A stretch of 64,000 nt of DNA, from assembly GCF_007954505.1 (NCBI RefSeq), contig NZ_CP042412.1, positions 3,658,001-3,722,000 on the forward strand. Reading direction: 5' to 3'. Below, piece after piece: positions 24,615-33,742 of this stretch (positions are counted from its first letter, which is position 1; each line of letters opens with the position of its first letter). A model generated the notes under the pieces. That model was not told the origin of the DNA, searched no databases, and saw nothing but the letters and a program-made list of their open reading frames with translations. Source of the DNA: Microbacterium sp. CBA3102. GTDB taxonomy: Bacteria; Actinomycetota; Actinomycetes; Actinomycetales; Microbacteriaceae. The translations under genes were made by a program, and so were the position numbers.

Positions 24615-25649
24615 TTACGCGTCGCCGCCGAACATGCTCGTCACCGAGCCGTCTTCGAAGACCTCGTGGATCGCGCGGGCGAGCAGCGGCGCGATCGGGA
24701 GGATCGTCAGCTTCTCCCACCGGCGCGACTCCGTGAGCGGGATCGTGTCGGTGATGACGACCTCGTCGATGGACGAGTCCTGCAAGCGCTCGGATGCCGG
24801 GTCGCTGAAGATCGCGTGGGTCGCAGCGACGATGACGCGGTGAGCGCCGTTCGCCTTGAGCGCCTGTGCGGCCTTGACGATCGTGCCGCCGGTGTCGATC
24901 ATGTCGTCGACCAGGAGGCACGTGCGCCCCTCGACGGCACCGACGATCTCATGCACCGAGACCTGGTTGGCGACCTTGGGGTCACGACGCTTGTGGATGA
25001 TCGCGAGCGGGGCACCGAGACTGTCGGACCAGGTGTCTGCCACGCGCACGCGCCCCATGTCCGGGGAGACGACGGTGAGGATCTCACGGTCCGCCGGCGA
25101 CAGCGTGCGCTCGAAGTAGTCGAGGAGCACGGGCTTGGCGAACAGGTGGTCGACGGGACCGTCGAAGAAGCCCTGGATCTGCGCCGCGTGCAGGTCGACG
25201 CTCATGACACGGTCAGCGCCCGCGGTCTTCAGCAGGTCGGCGACGAGTCGGGCGCTGATCGGCTCGCGGCCGCGGCCCTTCTTGTCCTGACGCGAATACG
25301 GATAGTACGGAGCGACGACGGTGATGCGCTTGGCCGACGCACGCTTGGCCGCGTCGATCATGATCAGCGTCTCCATGAGCCACTCGTTGACCGGCTCGCC
25401 GAACGTCTGGATGAGGAAGAGATCCACTCCACGGATCGACACCTCGAAGCGGGCGTAGATCTCACCCGATGCGAACGTGCGGTGCTCGACCGGCGCGATC
25501 TCGGTGCCGAGCGCCTCGGCGACGGCTGCGGTGAGCTCGGGGTGCGAGCGGCCACCGGCGACGACGAGCCGCTTCTTGGTCTTGGCGATGATCCCCGGTG
25601 CCACGCCGTTGTCGCGATCCAGATCGACCGTCTTCTTCTTGCGCGCCAT
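24615..25649 (-). CDS. prs: Ribose-phosphate pyrophosphokinase
   Basis: 344-aa enzyme making PRPP from ribose-5-phosphate and ATP for nucleotide, His and Trp synthesis. Motifs: RTFASGEIYARFEVS, the flexible-loop region YYPYSRQDKKGRGREPISARLV, and the PRPP-binding motif LLVDDMIDTGGTIVKAA. The N-terminal 25 residues form a basic extension relative to shorter homologues. ATG 25649 lies 6 nt after glmU, a conserved actinobacterial arrangement, so it is co-transcribed with tRNA-Gln and glmU. Confidence 0.96.
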   Translation of the reverse strand: MARKKKTVDLDRDNGVAPGIIAKTKKRLVVAGGRSHPELTAAVAEALGTEIAPVEHRTFASGEIYARFEVSIRGVDLFLIQTFGEPVNEWLMETLIMIDAAKRASAKRITVVAPYYPYSRQDKKGRGREPISARLVADLLKTAGADRVMSVDLHAAQIQGFFDGPVDHLFAKPVLLDYFERTLSPADREILTVVSPDMGRVRVADTWSDSLGAPLAIIHKRRDPKVANQVSVHEIVGAVEGRTCLLVDDMIDTGGTIVKAAQALKANGAHRVIVAATHAIFSDPASERLQDSSIDEVVITDTIPLTESRRWEKLTILPIAPLLARAIHEVFEDGSVTSMFGGDA

Positions 25650-25655
25650 GTCCGC

Positions 25656-27086
25656 CTATTCCGCTGAATTCTCGCGGGACGCAGCATCCGCCGCGCCCGT
25701 GCCTGCTCTGTTCTTCTCGACCCAGCCCTCGATGTTGCGCTGGGGGGCGACGCTCATGGCCAGAGCGCCGGCGGGGACGTCCTTGCGGACGACGGCGCCT
25801 GCACCGGTCTTCGCACCGGCTCCCAGCCTAACGGGCGCCACGAGCACCGTGTGCGACCCGGTGTGCACCTCGTCGCCGATCTCGGTCCGGTGCTTGTTGA
25901 CGTCGTCGTAGTTGGCGGTGATCGTGCTCGCACCGAGGTTCACGCCGCGTCCGATCGTGGCGTCGCCCACGTAGGAGAGATGGGGCACCTTGCTGCCTTC
26001 GCCGATCTCGGCGTTCTTGGTCTCGACGTACGCGCCGATCTTGCCCTTGGCGCCCAGGACCGTGCCGGGGCGGAGGAAGGAGAACGGGCCCACCGTCGCT
26101 TCGGCGCCGATCACCGCGAGCGTGGCGTCCGTGCGGCGGACGACCGCATCCTCGCCGACCTCGCAGTCGACCAGAGTCGTGTCTGGACCGATGACCGCGC
26201 CGGAGGCGATCGCCGTAGCCCGCAGGATCTGGGTGTTGGGGAGGATCGTGACCTCGGGCGAGAGCGTCGCATCGTCATCGATCCAGGTCGTGGCCGGGTC
26301 GATCACGGTGACGCCTTCGAGCTGCCAGCGGCGCACGATGCGCTGATTGAGCAGACGGCCGACCTCCGCGAGCTGAGCACGATCGTTGACCCCGAAGGTG
26401 ACGGAGATGTCGGAGACGACCGAGGCCGCCACCCGATCGCCGTCGCGGCGGAGCAGTCCGGGGACATCGGTCAGGTACATCTCGCCCTGGGCGTTGTCGA
26501 CCCCGACCCGAGGGAGGTAGTCCCGCAGCGTCGCAGCGCGGAACACGTACATCCCGGCGTTGATCTCGCGGACGGCGGCCTCTTCGGCGTTCGCGTCCTT
26601 CTGCTCCACGATGCGGTCGACTCCCCCGTCGGCATCGCGCACGACGCGGCCGTAGCCGGTCGGGTCGTCGACCAGTGCGGTCATCAGCGTGGCCGGCGCA
26701 CCGGAGGCCCGGTGCTCCGCCAGGAAGGCGGAGAGCGTCTCCGCATCCGCCAGCGGGCAGTCGCCGGAGAGGACGAGCACATCGCCGTCGAAGTCGGCGG
26801 GGAGAGCGTCGACGGCCACCTGCACAGCGCGTCCGGTACCGGGGATGTCGTCCTGGTCGACGAACACCACACCGGGGTAGTCCTCGGTCAAGGCGGCGAC
26901 GACCTGGTCGCGCTCGTGCCGCACGACGACCTCGACGTGCGCGGCCTGCAGCCGTCCGGCGGTGGTGAGCACGTGCCCGACGAGCGGGCGTCCGCTGATC
27001 GGATGCAACACCTTCGGGAGGCGCGACTTCATTCGGGTGCCCTGGCCCGCGGCCAGGACGATGATGGCGAGGTTGTTCCCAGTCAT
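25656..27086 (-). CDS. glmU: Bifunctional UDP-N-acetylglucosamine pyrophosphorylase/glucosamine-1-phosphate N-acetyltransferase
   Basis: 476-aa enzyme doing the last two steps to UDP-GlcNAc for peptidoglycan. N-terminal uridyltransferase: IIVLAAGQGTRMKS, with GDCPL further on. C-terminal left-handed beta helix acetyltransferase: GPFSFLRPGTVLG, KNAEIGEGSKVPHLSYVGDA, and a Pro/Ala/Gly-rich hexapeptide run. ATG 27086 starts one base after the 3' end of tRNA-Gln, so the only possible ribosome-binding site (GGAG) is inside the tRNA acceptor stem. Longer in-frame starts would run through the tRNA and are rejected. Confidence 0.96.
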   Translation of the reverse strand: MTGNNLAIIVLAAGQGTRMKSRLPKVLHPISGRPLVGHVLTTAGRLQAAHVEVVVRHERDQVVAALTEDYPGVVFVDQDDIPGTGRAVQVAVDALPADFDGDVLVLSGDCPLADAETLSAFLAEHRASGAPATLMTALVDDPTGYGRVVRDADGGVDRIVEQKDANAEEAAVREINAGMYVFRAATLRDYLPRVGVDNAQGEMYLTDVPGLLRRDGDRVAASVVSDISVTFGVNDRAQLAEVGRLLNQRIVRRWQLEGVTVIDPATTWIDDDATLSPEVTILPNTQILRATAIASGAVIGPDTTLVDCEVGEDAVVRRTDATLAVIGAEATVGPFSFLRPGTVLGAKGKIGAYVETKNAEIGEGSKVPHLSYVGDATIGRGVNLGASTITANYDDVNKHRTEIGDEVHTGSHTVLVAPVRLGAGAKTGAGAVVRKDVPAGALAMSVAPQRNIEGWVEKNRAGTGAADAASRENSAE

Positions 27087-27087
27087 G

Positions 27088-27159
27088 CTCCGCCGCCAGG
27101 ACTCGAACCTAGACCTCACAGCTCCAAAGGCTGTCGTGCTGCCATTACACCACGGCGGA
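27088..27159 (-). tRNA. tRNA-Gln (TTG)
   Basis: 72-nt tRNA on the minus strand. Acceptor TCCGCCG pairs with 3' CGGCGGA, discriminator G; D-arm GTGGTGTAATGGCAGCAC region; anticodon stem ACAGC/GCTGT with loop CTTTGGA, anticodon TTG (reads CAA); T-loop GGTTCGAGTCC. CCA is not encoded. It is immediately upstream of glmU, a synteny also seen in other actinobacteria. Confidence 0.96.
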
Positions 27160-27268
27160 CCGCGCCGTCCCGAGGACGCCACCGGTCAAGTCTGCCATGC
27201 TCCGGCCCCGGATCCGCTGACACGCCCCCCGTCATCCGTCCGAAACACCGCTCTGGGATGCTGGCATC

Positions 27269-27766
27269 ATGAGCATGTCGATCGAACGGGTGGTGGGTGC
27301 ACGCCCCGACCTCGCCGAATTCCTGGTCGCCCATCACGCAGAACTGGAGCACACCGCACCGGCGGAGAGCCGCCATGCACTGGCGTTCGAGCGTCTGCTC
27401 GCCCCGGGCGTGCGCTTGTTCGCCGGGCGCCTCGACGGCCGCCCTGTCGCCACCGGTGCTCTGGCGTCCGTCGACGACGGGCATGAGGAGATCAAGTCGA
27501 TGCGCACCGACCCCGCTCTGCGCGGACGCGGTCTCGGTCGCACCATGCTCGCGTTCCTCCTGGCTGACGCCGAGGCCCGCGGCATCCGCCGGGTCTCGCT
27601 CGAAACCGGGAGTGCGGAGTTCTTCGTGCCGGCGCGCGCGCTGTACGCCGCGGCCGGCTTCCGCGTGTGCGGGCCGTTCGGAACCTACGTGCTCGACCCG
27701 CACAGCACCTTCATGGCGGTCGACCTGACCGCAGCGTCCGGGCTCACCTCTCCGCACGCGCGATAA
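27269..27766 (+). CDS. GNAT family N-acetyltransferase
   Basis: 165-aa acetyltransferase. The acetyl-CoA loop is DPALRGRGLGRTMLAFLL (RGRGLG), followed by the usual ARALYAAAGFRVCGPF segment. Substrate unknown; the family acetylates amines on proteins, antibiotics or metabolites. Start ATG 27269 has GATGCT 6 nt upstream as a possible leaderless -10; an ATG two codons later is an alternative. Followed 7 nt later by a MarR gene in the same direction, which may regulate it. Confidence 0.88.
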   Translation: MSMSIERVVGARPDLAEFLVAHHAELEHTAPAESRHALAFERLLAPGVRLFAGRLDGRPVATGALASVDDGHEEIKSMRTDPALRGRGLGRTMLAFLLADAEARGIRRVSLETGSAEFFVPARALYAAAGFRVCGPFGTYVLDPHSTFMAVDLTAASGLTSPHAR

Positions 27767-27773
27767 TGGGCGG

Positions 27774-28268
27774 ATGAGCGAGGTGGATGAGGTCGACCGG
27801 ATCGTCGGCGCGTGGAACACGCAACGGCCGGACCTCGACTTCTCCCCCCTCGAGGTCCTGTCGCGGATGGACCGGCTGTCGAAGCACCTGGACCGCGCGC
27901 GGCGTGAGGTCTTCCGCCGCAGCGACCTCGAGCACTGGGAATGGGACGTGCTGTCCGCACTGCGCCGGGCTGGTGCCCCGTTCCAGCTCTCCCCCAAGCA
28001 GCTCCTGCAGCAGACGCTGGTGTCGAGCGGCACGATGACGAACCGGATCGACCGCCTGGTCGGGCGTCGCTTCGTTCGCCGGGAGGCCGACCCCGGGGAC
28101 GGACGCAGCGTGCTGGTGACCCTCACCGACGACGGCCGGATCCGCGTGGATGCCGCCATCACGCGTCTCGTCGATGTGGAGGCCGATCTCCTGCAGGCTC
28201 TCTCCCGGTCGGACCGCGAGCGCCTCGCCGGACTCCTGCGCAAACTGAGCCTGAGCTTCGACTCGTGA
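27774..28268 (+). CDS. MarR family transcriptional regulator
   Basis: 164-aa dimeric winged-helix regulator. Helix-turn-helix region SPKQLLQQTLVSSGTMTNRIDRLVGRRFVRR and wing DPGDGRSVLVTLTDDGR are canonical. ATG 27774 follows GATAAT by 6 nt, inside the end of the acetyltransferase gene, so it may have its own leaderless promoter as well as read-through. Ligand unknown. Confidence 0.92.
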   Translation: MSEVDEVDRIVGAWNTQRPDLDFSPLEVLSRMDRLSKHLDRARREVFRRSDLEHWEWDVLSALRRAGAPFQLSPKQLLQQTLVSSGTMTNRIDRLVGRRFVRREADPGDGRSVLVTLTDDGRIRVDAAITRLVDVEADLLQALSRSDRERLAGLLRKLSLSFDS

Positions 28269-28316
28269 CCGGAGGCCGCTGATGGGCATGCCCTCTCCCC
28301 TCCCGTCCGCGACGGC

Positions 28317-29225
28317 GTGGGCGCGACGCGGCTGCACGTGCCGCGCACCGGCCCGTGGCCGACGGCTGCCGCCTATATGGTCGAGCGCTTCTTCCACCTC
28401 GACCCGGAGCGACTGCTCGAGCGTTTCGACCGCGGCGACATCGTGCGTGCCGACGGCTCTCCCGTCCCGCGTGATGCGCCGCTGGGCAGCGTCGAGTTCG
28501 TCTGGTACTACCGCGAGCCCGCCGTCGAGACACGGATCCCGTTCGAGATCGAGATCCTGCATCAGGACGACCATCTCGTCGTCGTCGACAAGCCGCATTT
28601 CCTGCCCACGACCCCCGGCGGGAAGTTCCTGCAGAATTCCGCGCTGGTCCGACTGCGCAACCTGCTCGACAACCCCGACCTGGCCCCCATCCATCGACTC
28701 GATCGGGCCACAGCCGGGCTGCTGATGTTCGCGACACGTCCGGCGACGCGCGGCGCGTACCAGCTGCTGTTCGAGAACCGGCAGGTGCAGAAGGTGTACG
28801 AAGCCGTGTCCGCACGCCCCGCGAGCGGGACGCTCCCCTCATTCCCCGTGGTCTACCGCAACAACATCGTGAAGGCGCGCGGTCAGGTGCGCGTGCAGGT
28901 CGACGACACGAAGGAGCCGAACTCCGAAACGCTCGTCGAGCTCATCGACAGCGACGAGCGCGTCGTGCACACCCTCCTCCGCCCGCACAGCGGCAAGATG
29001 CACCAACTGCGTGTGCATCTCGCCGCCCTCGGCATCGGCATCCTGAACGATCGGTTCTACCCCGACCTTCTCGACGATCTGCCGGACGACTTCGAGCGTC
29101 CGCTGCAGCTGCTCGCGCGCGAACTGCGCTTCGTCGATCCGCTCACCGGCACGGAGCGGGTCTTCCGCACACGCCGCACGCTGCAGCACGCGCCTCGCAC
29201 CGGCGCTCCCGTCAGCGACGCATGA
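28317..29225 (+). CDS. RluA-family pseudouridine synthase (5' end uncertain, apparent frameshift)
   Basis: 302 aa from the GTG at 28317. RNA pseudouridine synthase with catalytic motif APIHRLDRATAGLL (Asp in HRLDR), preceded by EILHQDDHLVVVDKPHFLPTTPGG, and KMHQLRVHLAALG near the end. In-frame codons upstream of 28317 read PVRDG, which looks like the lost N-terminus, but contain no start. The ATG at 28282 has a good GGAGG site 6 nt upstream yet is in another frame; MGMPSPLP from it joins PVRDGVGATRL if one base is added in the C-rich run near 28297-28304. Either a real frameshift, a sequencing error, or a GTG start. Confidence 0.85.
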   Translation: MGATRLHVPRTGPWPTAAAYMVERFFHLDPERLLERFDRGDIVRADGSPVPRDAPLGSVEFVWYYREPAVETRIPFEIEILHQDDHLVVVDKPHFLPTTPGGKFLQNSALVRLRNLLDNPDLAPIHRLDRATAGLLMFATRPATRGAYQLLFENRQVQKVYEAVSARPASGTLPSFPVVYRNNIVKARGQVRVQVDDTKEPNSETLVELIDSDERVVHTLLRPHSGKMHQLRVHLAALGIGILNDRFYPDLLDDLPDDFERPLQLLARELRFVDPLTGTERVFRTRRTLQHAPRTGAPVSDA

Positions 29226-29871
29226 CCTTGCGCGCGAGCCGCGTGCCGAGCATCTGCACGAGGTGCACGAACACCACGATCAGGACGATCGCCACCCACA
29301 TCACGACCGGTTCGAACTGCCGGAACCCGTAGATCTGGGCGAACGCGCCGAGACCGCCGCCGCCGATCAGTCCAGCCATCGCCGTCATGTCGATGAGCGC
29401 GACCACGATGAACGTGTAGCCGAGGATCAGCGGGCCGAGCGACTCGGGGATCGCCACGGTGAAGAGGATGCGCCAGGGACCGGCGCCCATCGAGCGGGCG
29501 GCTTCGATCACGCCGGGCGAGACCGAGACGAGGTGCTGCTCGACGATGCGGCCGATCGCGAAGGCGGCGGCGAGAGCGATCATGAACGCGCCGGCGGTGG
29601 TGCCGATCCCCGTGCCGACGACCGCACGCGCGAACGGCTGGGCGACGGCCACGAAGAGGACGAACGGGATCGGGCGGAAGAAGTTCACCCCGAGGTTGGC
29701 GATGAGCGCGACCGGCTTGTTCTGCGCGAGTCCGCCGGGGCGGGTGACGTAGAGGATGACGCCGATCGCCAGGCCGAGGATGCCACCGAGGACGAGCGCG
29801 AACGTCGTCATGTAGAGCGTTTCGAGCGCGGCCTTCCACAGCTCGGGCCACAGTTCGTTCAAGCGATCCAT
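29212..29871 (-). CDS. metI: D-methionine ABC transporter permease
   Basis: 219-aa permease with five membrane helices. The EAA loop is EAARSMGAGPWRILFTVAIPESLGPL, split around residues 137-160. It overlaps the metN stop by 1 nt (start ATG 29871) and ends convergent with the RluA gene, overlapping 14 nt. Part of metQ-metN-metI, which imports methionine (family knowledge). Confidence 0.94.
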   Translation of the reverse strand: MDRLNELWPELWKAALETLYMTTFALVLGGILGLAIGVILYVTRPGGLAQNKPVALIANLGVNFFRPIPFVLFVAVAQPFARAVVGTGIGTTAGAFMIALAAAFAIGRIVEQHLVSVSPGVIEAARSMGAGPWRILFTVAIPESLGPLILGYTFIVVALIDMTAMAGLIGGGGLGAFAQIYGFRQFEPVVMWVAIVLIVVFVHLVQMLGTRLARKVMRR

Positions 29872-30914
29872 CAGCGGGTCTCCTCTCCGGCGATCTCGGT
29901 GACTTCGACGCGCTGCGCGATCTCGGCGAGCGTGCGATCGATCACGGCGTCGTCGCCGCGGATCGCGAGCGTGAGGTGTCCGAACGCGCGCCCGCGGATG
30001 TCGTTGATCCCTCCGTACACGAGCTCGAAGTCGAGCCCGGCACCGGCGAGATCGAGGAAGACCTGAGCCTGTGAGGAGTCGCCGTCACGGAACGAGAACG
30101 TGACCAGGCGCCCCTGATGCCGCTCGCGCAGGACGGCGCGCTCGGACGGCGAGGGCACGCCCTTCACCACCGTCCCGACGAACCGTTGCGACGCCGGGTT
30201 CTGCGGCGAGGAGAAGACGTCGAACACGTCGCCCTGTTCGATCACGCGGCCGTTCTCCATCACGGCCACCTTCGTCGCGATCGTCTGGATCACATCCATC
30301 TCGTGCGTGATGACGATGATCGTGACGCCCTGCTCCCTGTTGACCCGTTGGAGCAGGTCGAGCACCTCGTGAGTGGTCTGGGGGTCGAGGGCGCTGGTGG
30401 CCTCGTCGGCGAGCAGGATCGCGGGGCCCGTGGCGAGAGCGCGGGCGATGCCGACGCGCTGCTTCTGCCCGCCGGAGAGCTGCTCGGGGTAGGCCTTGGC
30501 CTTGTCGGCGAGGCCCACGAAGCGGAGCAGTTCGGCGACGCGCTTCTCGATGTCGGGCTTCGACCACCCGGCGAGCGTGAGCGGGTAGGCGATGTTGGCC
30601 TTGACCGTGCGCGAGGAGAACAGGTTGAACTGCTGGAAGATCATGCCGATCCCGCCGCGGACCGTGCGCAGCTGGCGCTCGGTGAGCGCGGTGATGTCGA
30701 CGCCGTCCACCGTGATGGTGCCACTCGTGGCCGGCTCGAGCGCGTTGATCAGACGCACGAGCGTGGACTTGCCCGCCCCGGAATAGCCGATGATGCCGAA
30801 GACGTCGCCCTTCTCGATGGAGAGGGAGACGTCGTCCACGGCGACCACTTCGGCGCCCTCACGGCTGCGCGGCGGATAGGTCTTGGAGACGTTCGTCAGA
30901 GTGACGATCGACAT
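29871..30914 (-). CDS. metN: Methionine ABC transporter ATP-binding protein
   Basis: 347-aa ATPase of the MetNIQ importer. Walker A GYSGAGKST (about residues 43-51), Q-loop IFQQFNLF, signature LSGGQKQRVGIARAL, Walker B ILLADEATSALDP, H-loop VITHEMDV. The C-terminal 80 residues form the NIL/ACT-like domain that in MetN binds methionine for trans-inhibition. ATG 30914 is 20 nt after metQ; metI follows with a 1-nt overlap. Confidence 0.96.
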   Translation of the reverse strand: MSIVTLTNVSKTYPPRSREGAEVVAVDDVSLSIEKGDVFGIIGYSGAGKSTLVRLINALEPATSGTITVDGVDITALTERQLRTVRGGIGMIFQQFNLFSSRTVKANIAYPLTLAGWSKPDIEKRVAELLRFVGLADKAKAYPEQLSGGQKQRVGIARALATGPAILLADEATSALDPQTTHEVLDLLQRVNREQGVTIIVITHEMDVIQTIATKVAVMENGRVIEQGDVFDVFSSPQNPASQRFVGTVVKGVPSPSERAVLRERHQGRLVTFSFRDGDSSQAQVFLDLAGAGLDFELVYGGINDIRGRAFGHLTLAIRGDDAVIDRTLAEIAQRVEVTEIAGEETR

Positions 30915-30934
30915 GTGCTGCTCCGGTCCCGGTC

Positions 30935-31846
30935 CTACTTCTTGTCCGCGGCGTCCTGCTGAACCTTCTTCAGTGAGGCGACCAGATCCTCCACCGGCGT
31001 CTGCAGCGCCACCGCGGTGCCACCGGAGGAGTCGAGCAGACCCTTCTGCACGGCCTCGTTCGTCTGGAAGATCTCGACCAGCGTGCGGTACGTCTCGTTG
31101 TCGGCGTCTTCGGCGCGGGCCGCGAAGACGTTCACGTACGGAAGGGCGCTGGCGTCTTCGGGGTCATCCTGCGCGATCGCGTCATCGAACGTGAGACCCG
31201 CGTCCTGCACGAAGTCGTTGTTGATGATCGCGGCGGCCACGTCCGGGAGCGAGGTCGGGATGAGCGCGGCCTCGAGCGCCGTGACCTCGACCTTGGACTT
31301 GCCGGTGTCGACGTCGGCGAGGTCCGAGTACGGTGTTCCACCGCTCTTGAGCTCGACGAGGCCGGCTTGCTGCAGCACGTTCAGCGCACGGGCCTGGTTG
31401 GAGGCGTCGTTCGGAACCGCGACCGTCTCCCCCTCGGGGATGCTGTCGACGTCGTCGTACTTCGTTGAGTACAGGCCGAGCGGGTAGATCGCGGTCGAGC
31501 CGATCGGGGTGAGGTCGGAGCCCGAGGCGTTGTTGTACTCGGCGAGGTAGACGATGTGCTGGAACTGGTTGAGGTCGATCTCCCCCTCGGTCAGCGCGGG
31601 GTTCGGCTGCTCGTAGGAACCGAAGTCGACCAGCTCGACTGTGATCCCCTCTTCAGCCGCGGCGTCGACGAACGCCGGCCACTGCTCGTCGCTCTTGCCG
31701 ACGACACCGATCTTGACGACCTCGTTCCCGGACGATCCCTCGCCCCCGGAACCGGCGTCGGAAGACGCCGTGGCGCAGCCGGAGAGCGCGACGAAGAGCG
31801 GAACGGCGGCGAGCGCGGCGAGGATGGTGGTGGTGCGGCGAGACAT
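30935..31846 (-). CDS. metQ: MetQ/NlpA family methionine-binding lipoprotein
   Basis: 303-aa receptor of the methionine importer. Lipoprotein signal with lipobox ALSGC, Gly/Ser-rich linker (SGGEGSSGNE), then the NlpA domain (IGVVGKSDEQ, LVDFGSYEQPNPALTEGEIDLNQFQH, PNDASNQARALNVLQQAGL). ATG 31846 has GAAGGAA upstream. First gene of metQNI. The 104-nt upstream gap was inspected for a SAM riboswitch and none was recognised. Confidence 0.95.
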   Translation of the reverse strand: MSRRTTTILAALAAVPLFVALSGCATASSDAGSGGEGSSGNEVVKIGVVGKSDEQWPAFVDAAAEEGITVELVDFGSYEQPNPALTEGEIDLNQFQHIVYLAEYNNASGSDLTPIGSTAIYPLGLYSTKYDDVDSIPEGETVAVPNDASNQARALNVLQQAGLVELKSGGTPYSDLADVDTGKSKVEVTALEAALIPTSLPDVAAAIINNDFVQDAGLTFDDAIAQDDPEDASALPYVNVFAARAEDADNETYRTLVEIFQTNEAVQKGLLDSSGGTAVALQTPVEDLVASLKKVQQDAADKK

Positions 31847-31950
31847 GCGAGAGGAGTTCCTTCCTGGTGGGACTCGCCTACGTTAGACAGGCCTCCCGCC
31901 GCGCGCGGAATCGGTCTGTCACACGGCGTCACGAGCGGGTGCCGCCCGGC

Positions 31951-33702
31951 TCAGTCGAACTCCTCGATGCCCTGCAGCCGCACCTGCTCGAGGTCGAGGC
32001 GGGCGGAGATCCGGCGCACCACGACGTCATCGACGGTGCCGGCACCGCGAAGCCCCAGCAGCACCTCCCGCTTCCGGTCGAGGAGGGCGAGCTTGAGCCG
32101 CGTGTGCTCCTCGTGCCGGACCAGCGGCGAGCGCTGTGCGATGTCGACGTCGGTCGAGGTCGCGATCATCTGCAGGACCGTGCCGTCGGGCGGGTCGGCC
32201 TGATCCACCCCGGTATCGGTGACGCTCGGAGGTGTGGCGGTGCCGGCACCCAGCGGGTCCGGCTCCCCCAGCATCTCGTCGAGGGCGTCGGCTTCCGCAT
32301 CCACCAGCGCCTGTTCTCGTGCCAGGGCGCGCGCATTCGCGAACTCGAGCATCTGATACCCCTCGGAGCGCACGCGGTCGCGCACCTCCTGCCCCACGCC
32401 GTGTTCGGCGGCGAGGTCGTCGAGAGCGGCCAGGGCGGCCCCGGAGATCGCGCGCTCGGCGAGCTCGTACTCCTCGTCCTCGACGTGGTCGGCCGGGAAG
32501 CGGGCCCAGCGCACGATCGCGGGCAGGAACGGGCCCTGGACGAGAAGGCTCAGCAGGATGACACCAGCGGTGACGAACACGATCTCATCGCGTCCGTTCA
32601 GAGCGCCGCCTTCGGTGATGCTCGCCGGCACGGACAAGGCGATGGCGAGAGACACCGCCCCGCGCATCCCCGCCAGAGTGGACACGACCCGCGCCCGAGA
32701 TCGTGCGCCCCTCGCGGGTCGAGGATCGGTCCGCCGCTGGAACGGCACGTTCAGCAGCTGGAAGAGGTATCGCACGACCAGGAGCGTCGCCCAGACCGCG
32801 AGCGTGATGAGCACGAGGCGGCCGATCGCCGCAGCCGAGATCTCATGCACGACGTATTGCACCTCGAGTCCGATCAGGACGAACAGCGCACCGTTGAGCA
32901 GGAAGACTCCGAACGGCCAGGCCGCATCAGCCTGGCGGCGGGAGGAGGCGGTCGTCACCCGCGGCGACACGTAGGCGACGATGAGTCCGGCGACGACGAC
33001 CGCGAGCACACCCGAGGCGTGCACCGTCTCGGCGAGGAGGAACGCCGTGAAAGGGATAAGCAGCAGCGCGACGTTGATCACGATCGTCGAGGCTGTGCGG
33101 CGCAGCAACAGGTAGCCGAGAGCGGCGACCACGGCACCGGCCGCGATCCCCCCGACATACGAGATGAGCAGATCGACGGTCACCGACAGCGGCGTGATCT
33201 GACCGCCGAGAGCGAGCGACACCGCGATCGCGTAGAGCACCAGAGCCGTGCCGTCATTGGTCAGGCTCTCGGCCTTGAGCTTCATGAACATGCGTCGCGG
33301 GAGGAGGCGCCCGAGGGCGGCGACGGCCGTGGCGTCGGGCGGCGCGACGGCGGCACCCAGGATGAGCGCGATCTCCCACGGCATCCCGAACAGCACACCG
33401 ATGCCGGCCACGGCGAAGGCCGAGGCGACGACCAGCACGGTGCTCATCGGCAGGATGTAGCGGAAGTCGCGGCGGATCGACCGCAATGAGGTCGTCAGAC
33501 TCTCCCAGAACAGCATCACCGGGAGGAACAGCAGGAGCACCGTCTCCGGCGGCAGCTGGACCTCGCGCAGCGGTGGCACGAAGCCGAGGAGCAGCCCGAA
33601 GATGACCAGGACGAGGGGCAGCGCGAGACGCACGCGCGGGGCGATCAGGGTTCCGACGAGAATCGTGAGTCCGAGCAGGACCGTTACTTCGAGGCCTTCC
33701 AT
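31951..33702 (-). CDS. Na+/H+ antiporter, CPA1 family
   Basis: 583-aa membrane exchanger. About 12 helices in residues 1-410 with the CPA1 signature APPDATAVAALGR and KAESLTNDGTALVLY (ND pair for cation/proton exchange). The C-terminal 150 residues are a charged cytoplasmic tail, partly coiled coil, typical of NhaP/NhaG-like bacterial proteins. ATG 33702 has a GGGAGGTAGGG site. It is followed by metQ in the same direction. Role: pH and sodium homeostasis (family knowledge). Confidence 0.9.
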   Translation of the reverse strand: MEGLEVTVLLGLTILVGTLIAPRVRLALPLVLVIFGLLLGFVPPLREVQLPPETVLLLFLPVMLFWESLTTSLRSIRRDFRYILPMSTVLVVASAFAVAGIGVLFGMPWEIALILGAAVAPPDATAVAALGRLLPRRMFMKLKAESLTNDGTALVLYAIAVSLALGGQITPLSVTVDLLISYVGGIAAGAVVAALGYLLLRRTASTIVINVALLLIPFTAFLLAETVHASGVLAVVVAGLIVAYVSPRVTTASSRRQADAAWPFGVFLLNGALFVLIGLEVQYVVHEISAAAIGRLVLITLAVWATLLVVRYLFQLLNVPFQRRTDPRPARGARSRARVVSTLAGMRGAVSLAIALSVPASITEGGALNGRDEIVFVTAGVILLSLLVQGPFLPAIVRWARFPADHVEDEEYELAERAISGAALAALDDLAAEHGVGQEVRDRVRSEGYQMLEFANARALAREQALVDAEADALDEMLGEPDPLGAGTATPPSVTDTGVDQADPPDGTVLQMIATSTDVDIAQRSPLVRHEEHTRLKLALLDRKREVLLGLRGAGTVDDVVVRRISARLDLEQVRLQGIEEFD

Positions 33703-33742
33703 CCCTACCTCCCAACAGCGGTGAGAGAAGGATATTCCTCCG

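Noticed and set aside
28282-28725. Separate gene starting at ATG 28282
   Set aside because: Good ribosome-binding site, but after the first eight codons the frame is Arg/Ser-rich and lies out of phase with the clear RluA coding sequence; better explained as the shifted true start of that gene.
31847-31950. SAM riboswitch upstream of metQ
   Set aside because: The gap is only 104 nt and shows no S-box-type core; the weak GACAG/CTGTC inverted repeat is too imperfect to call.
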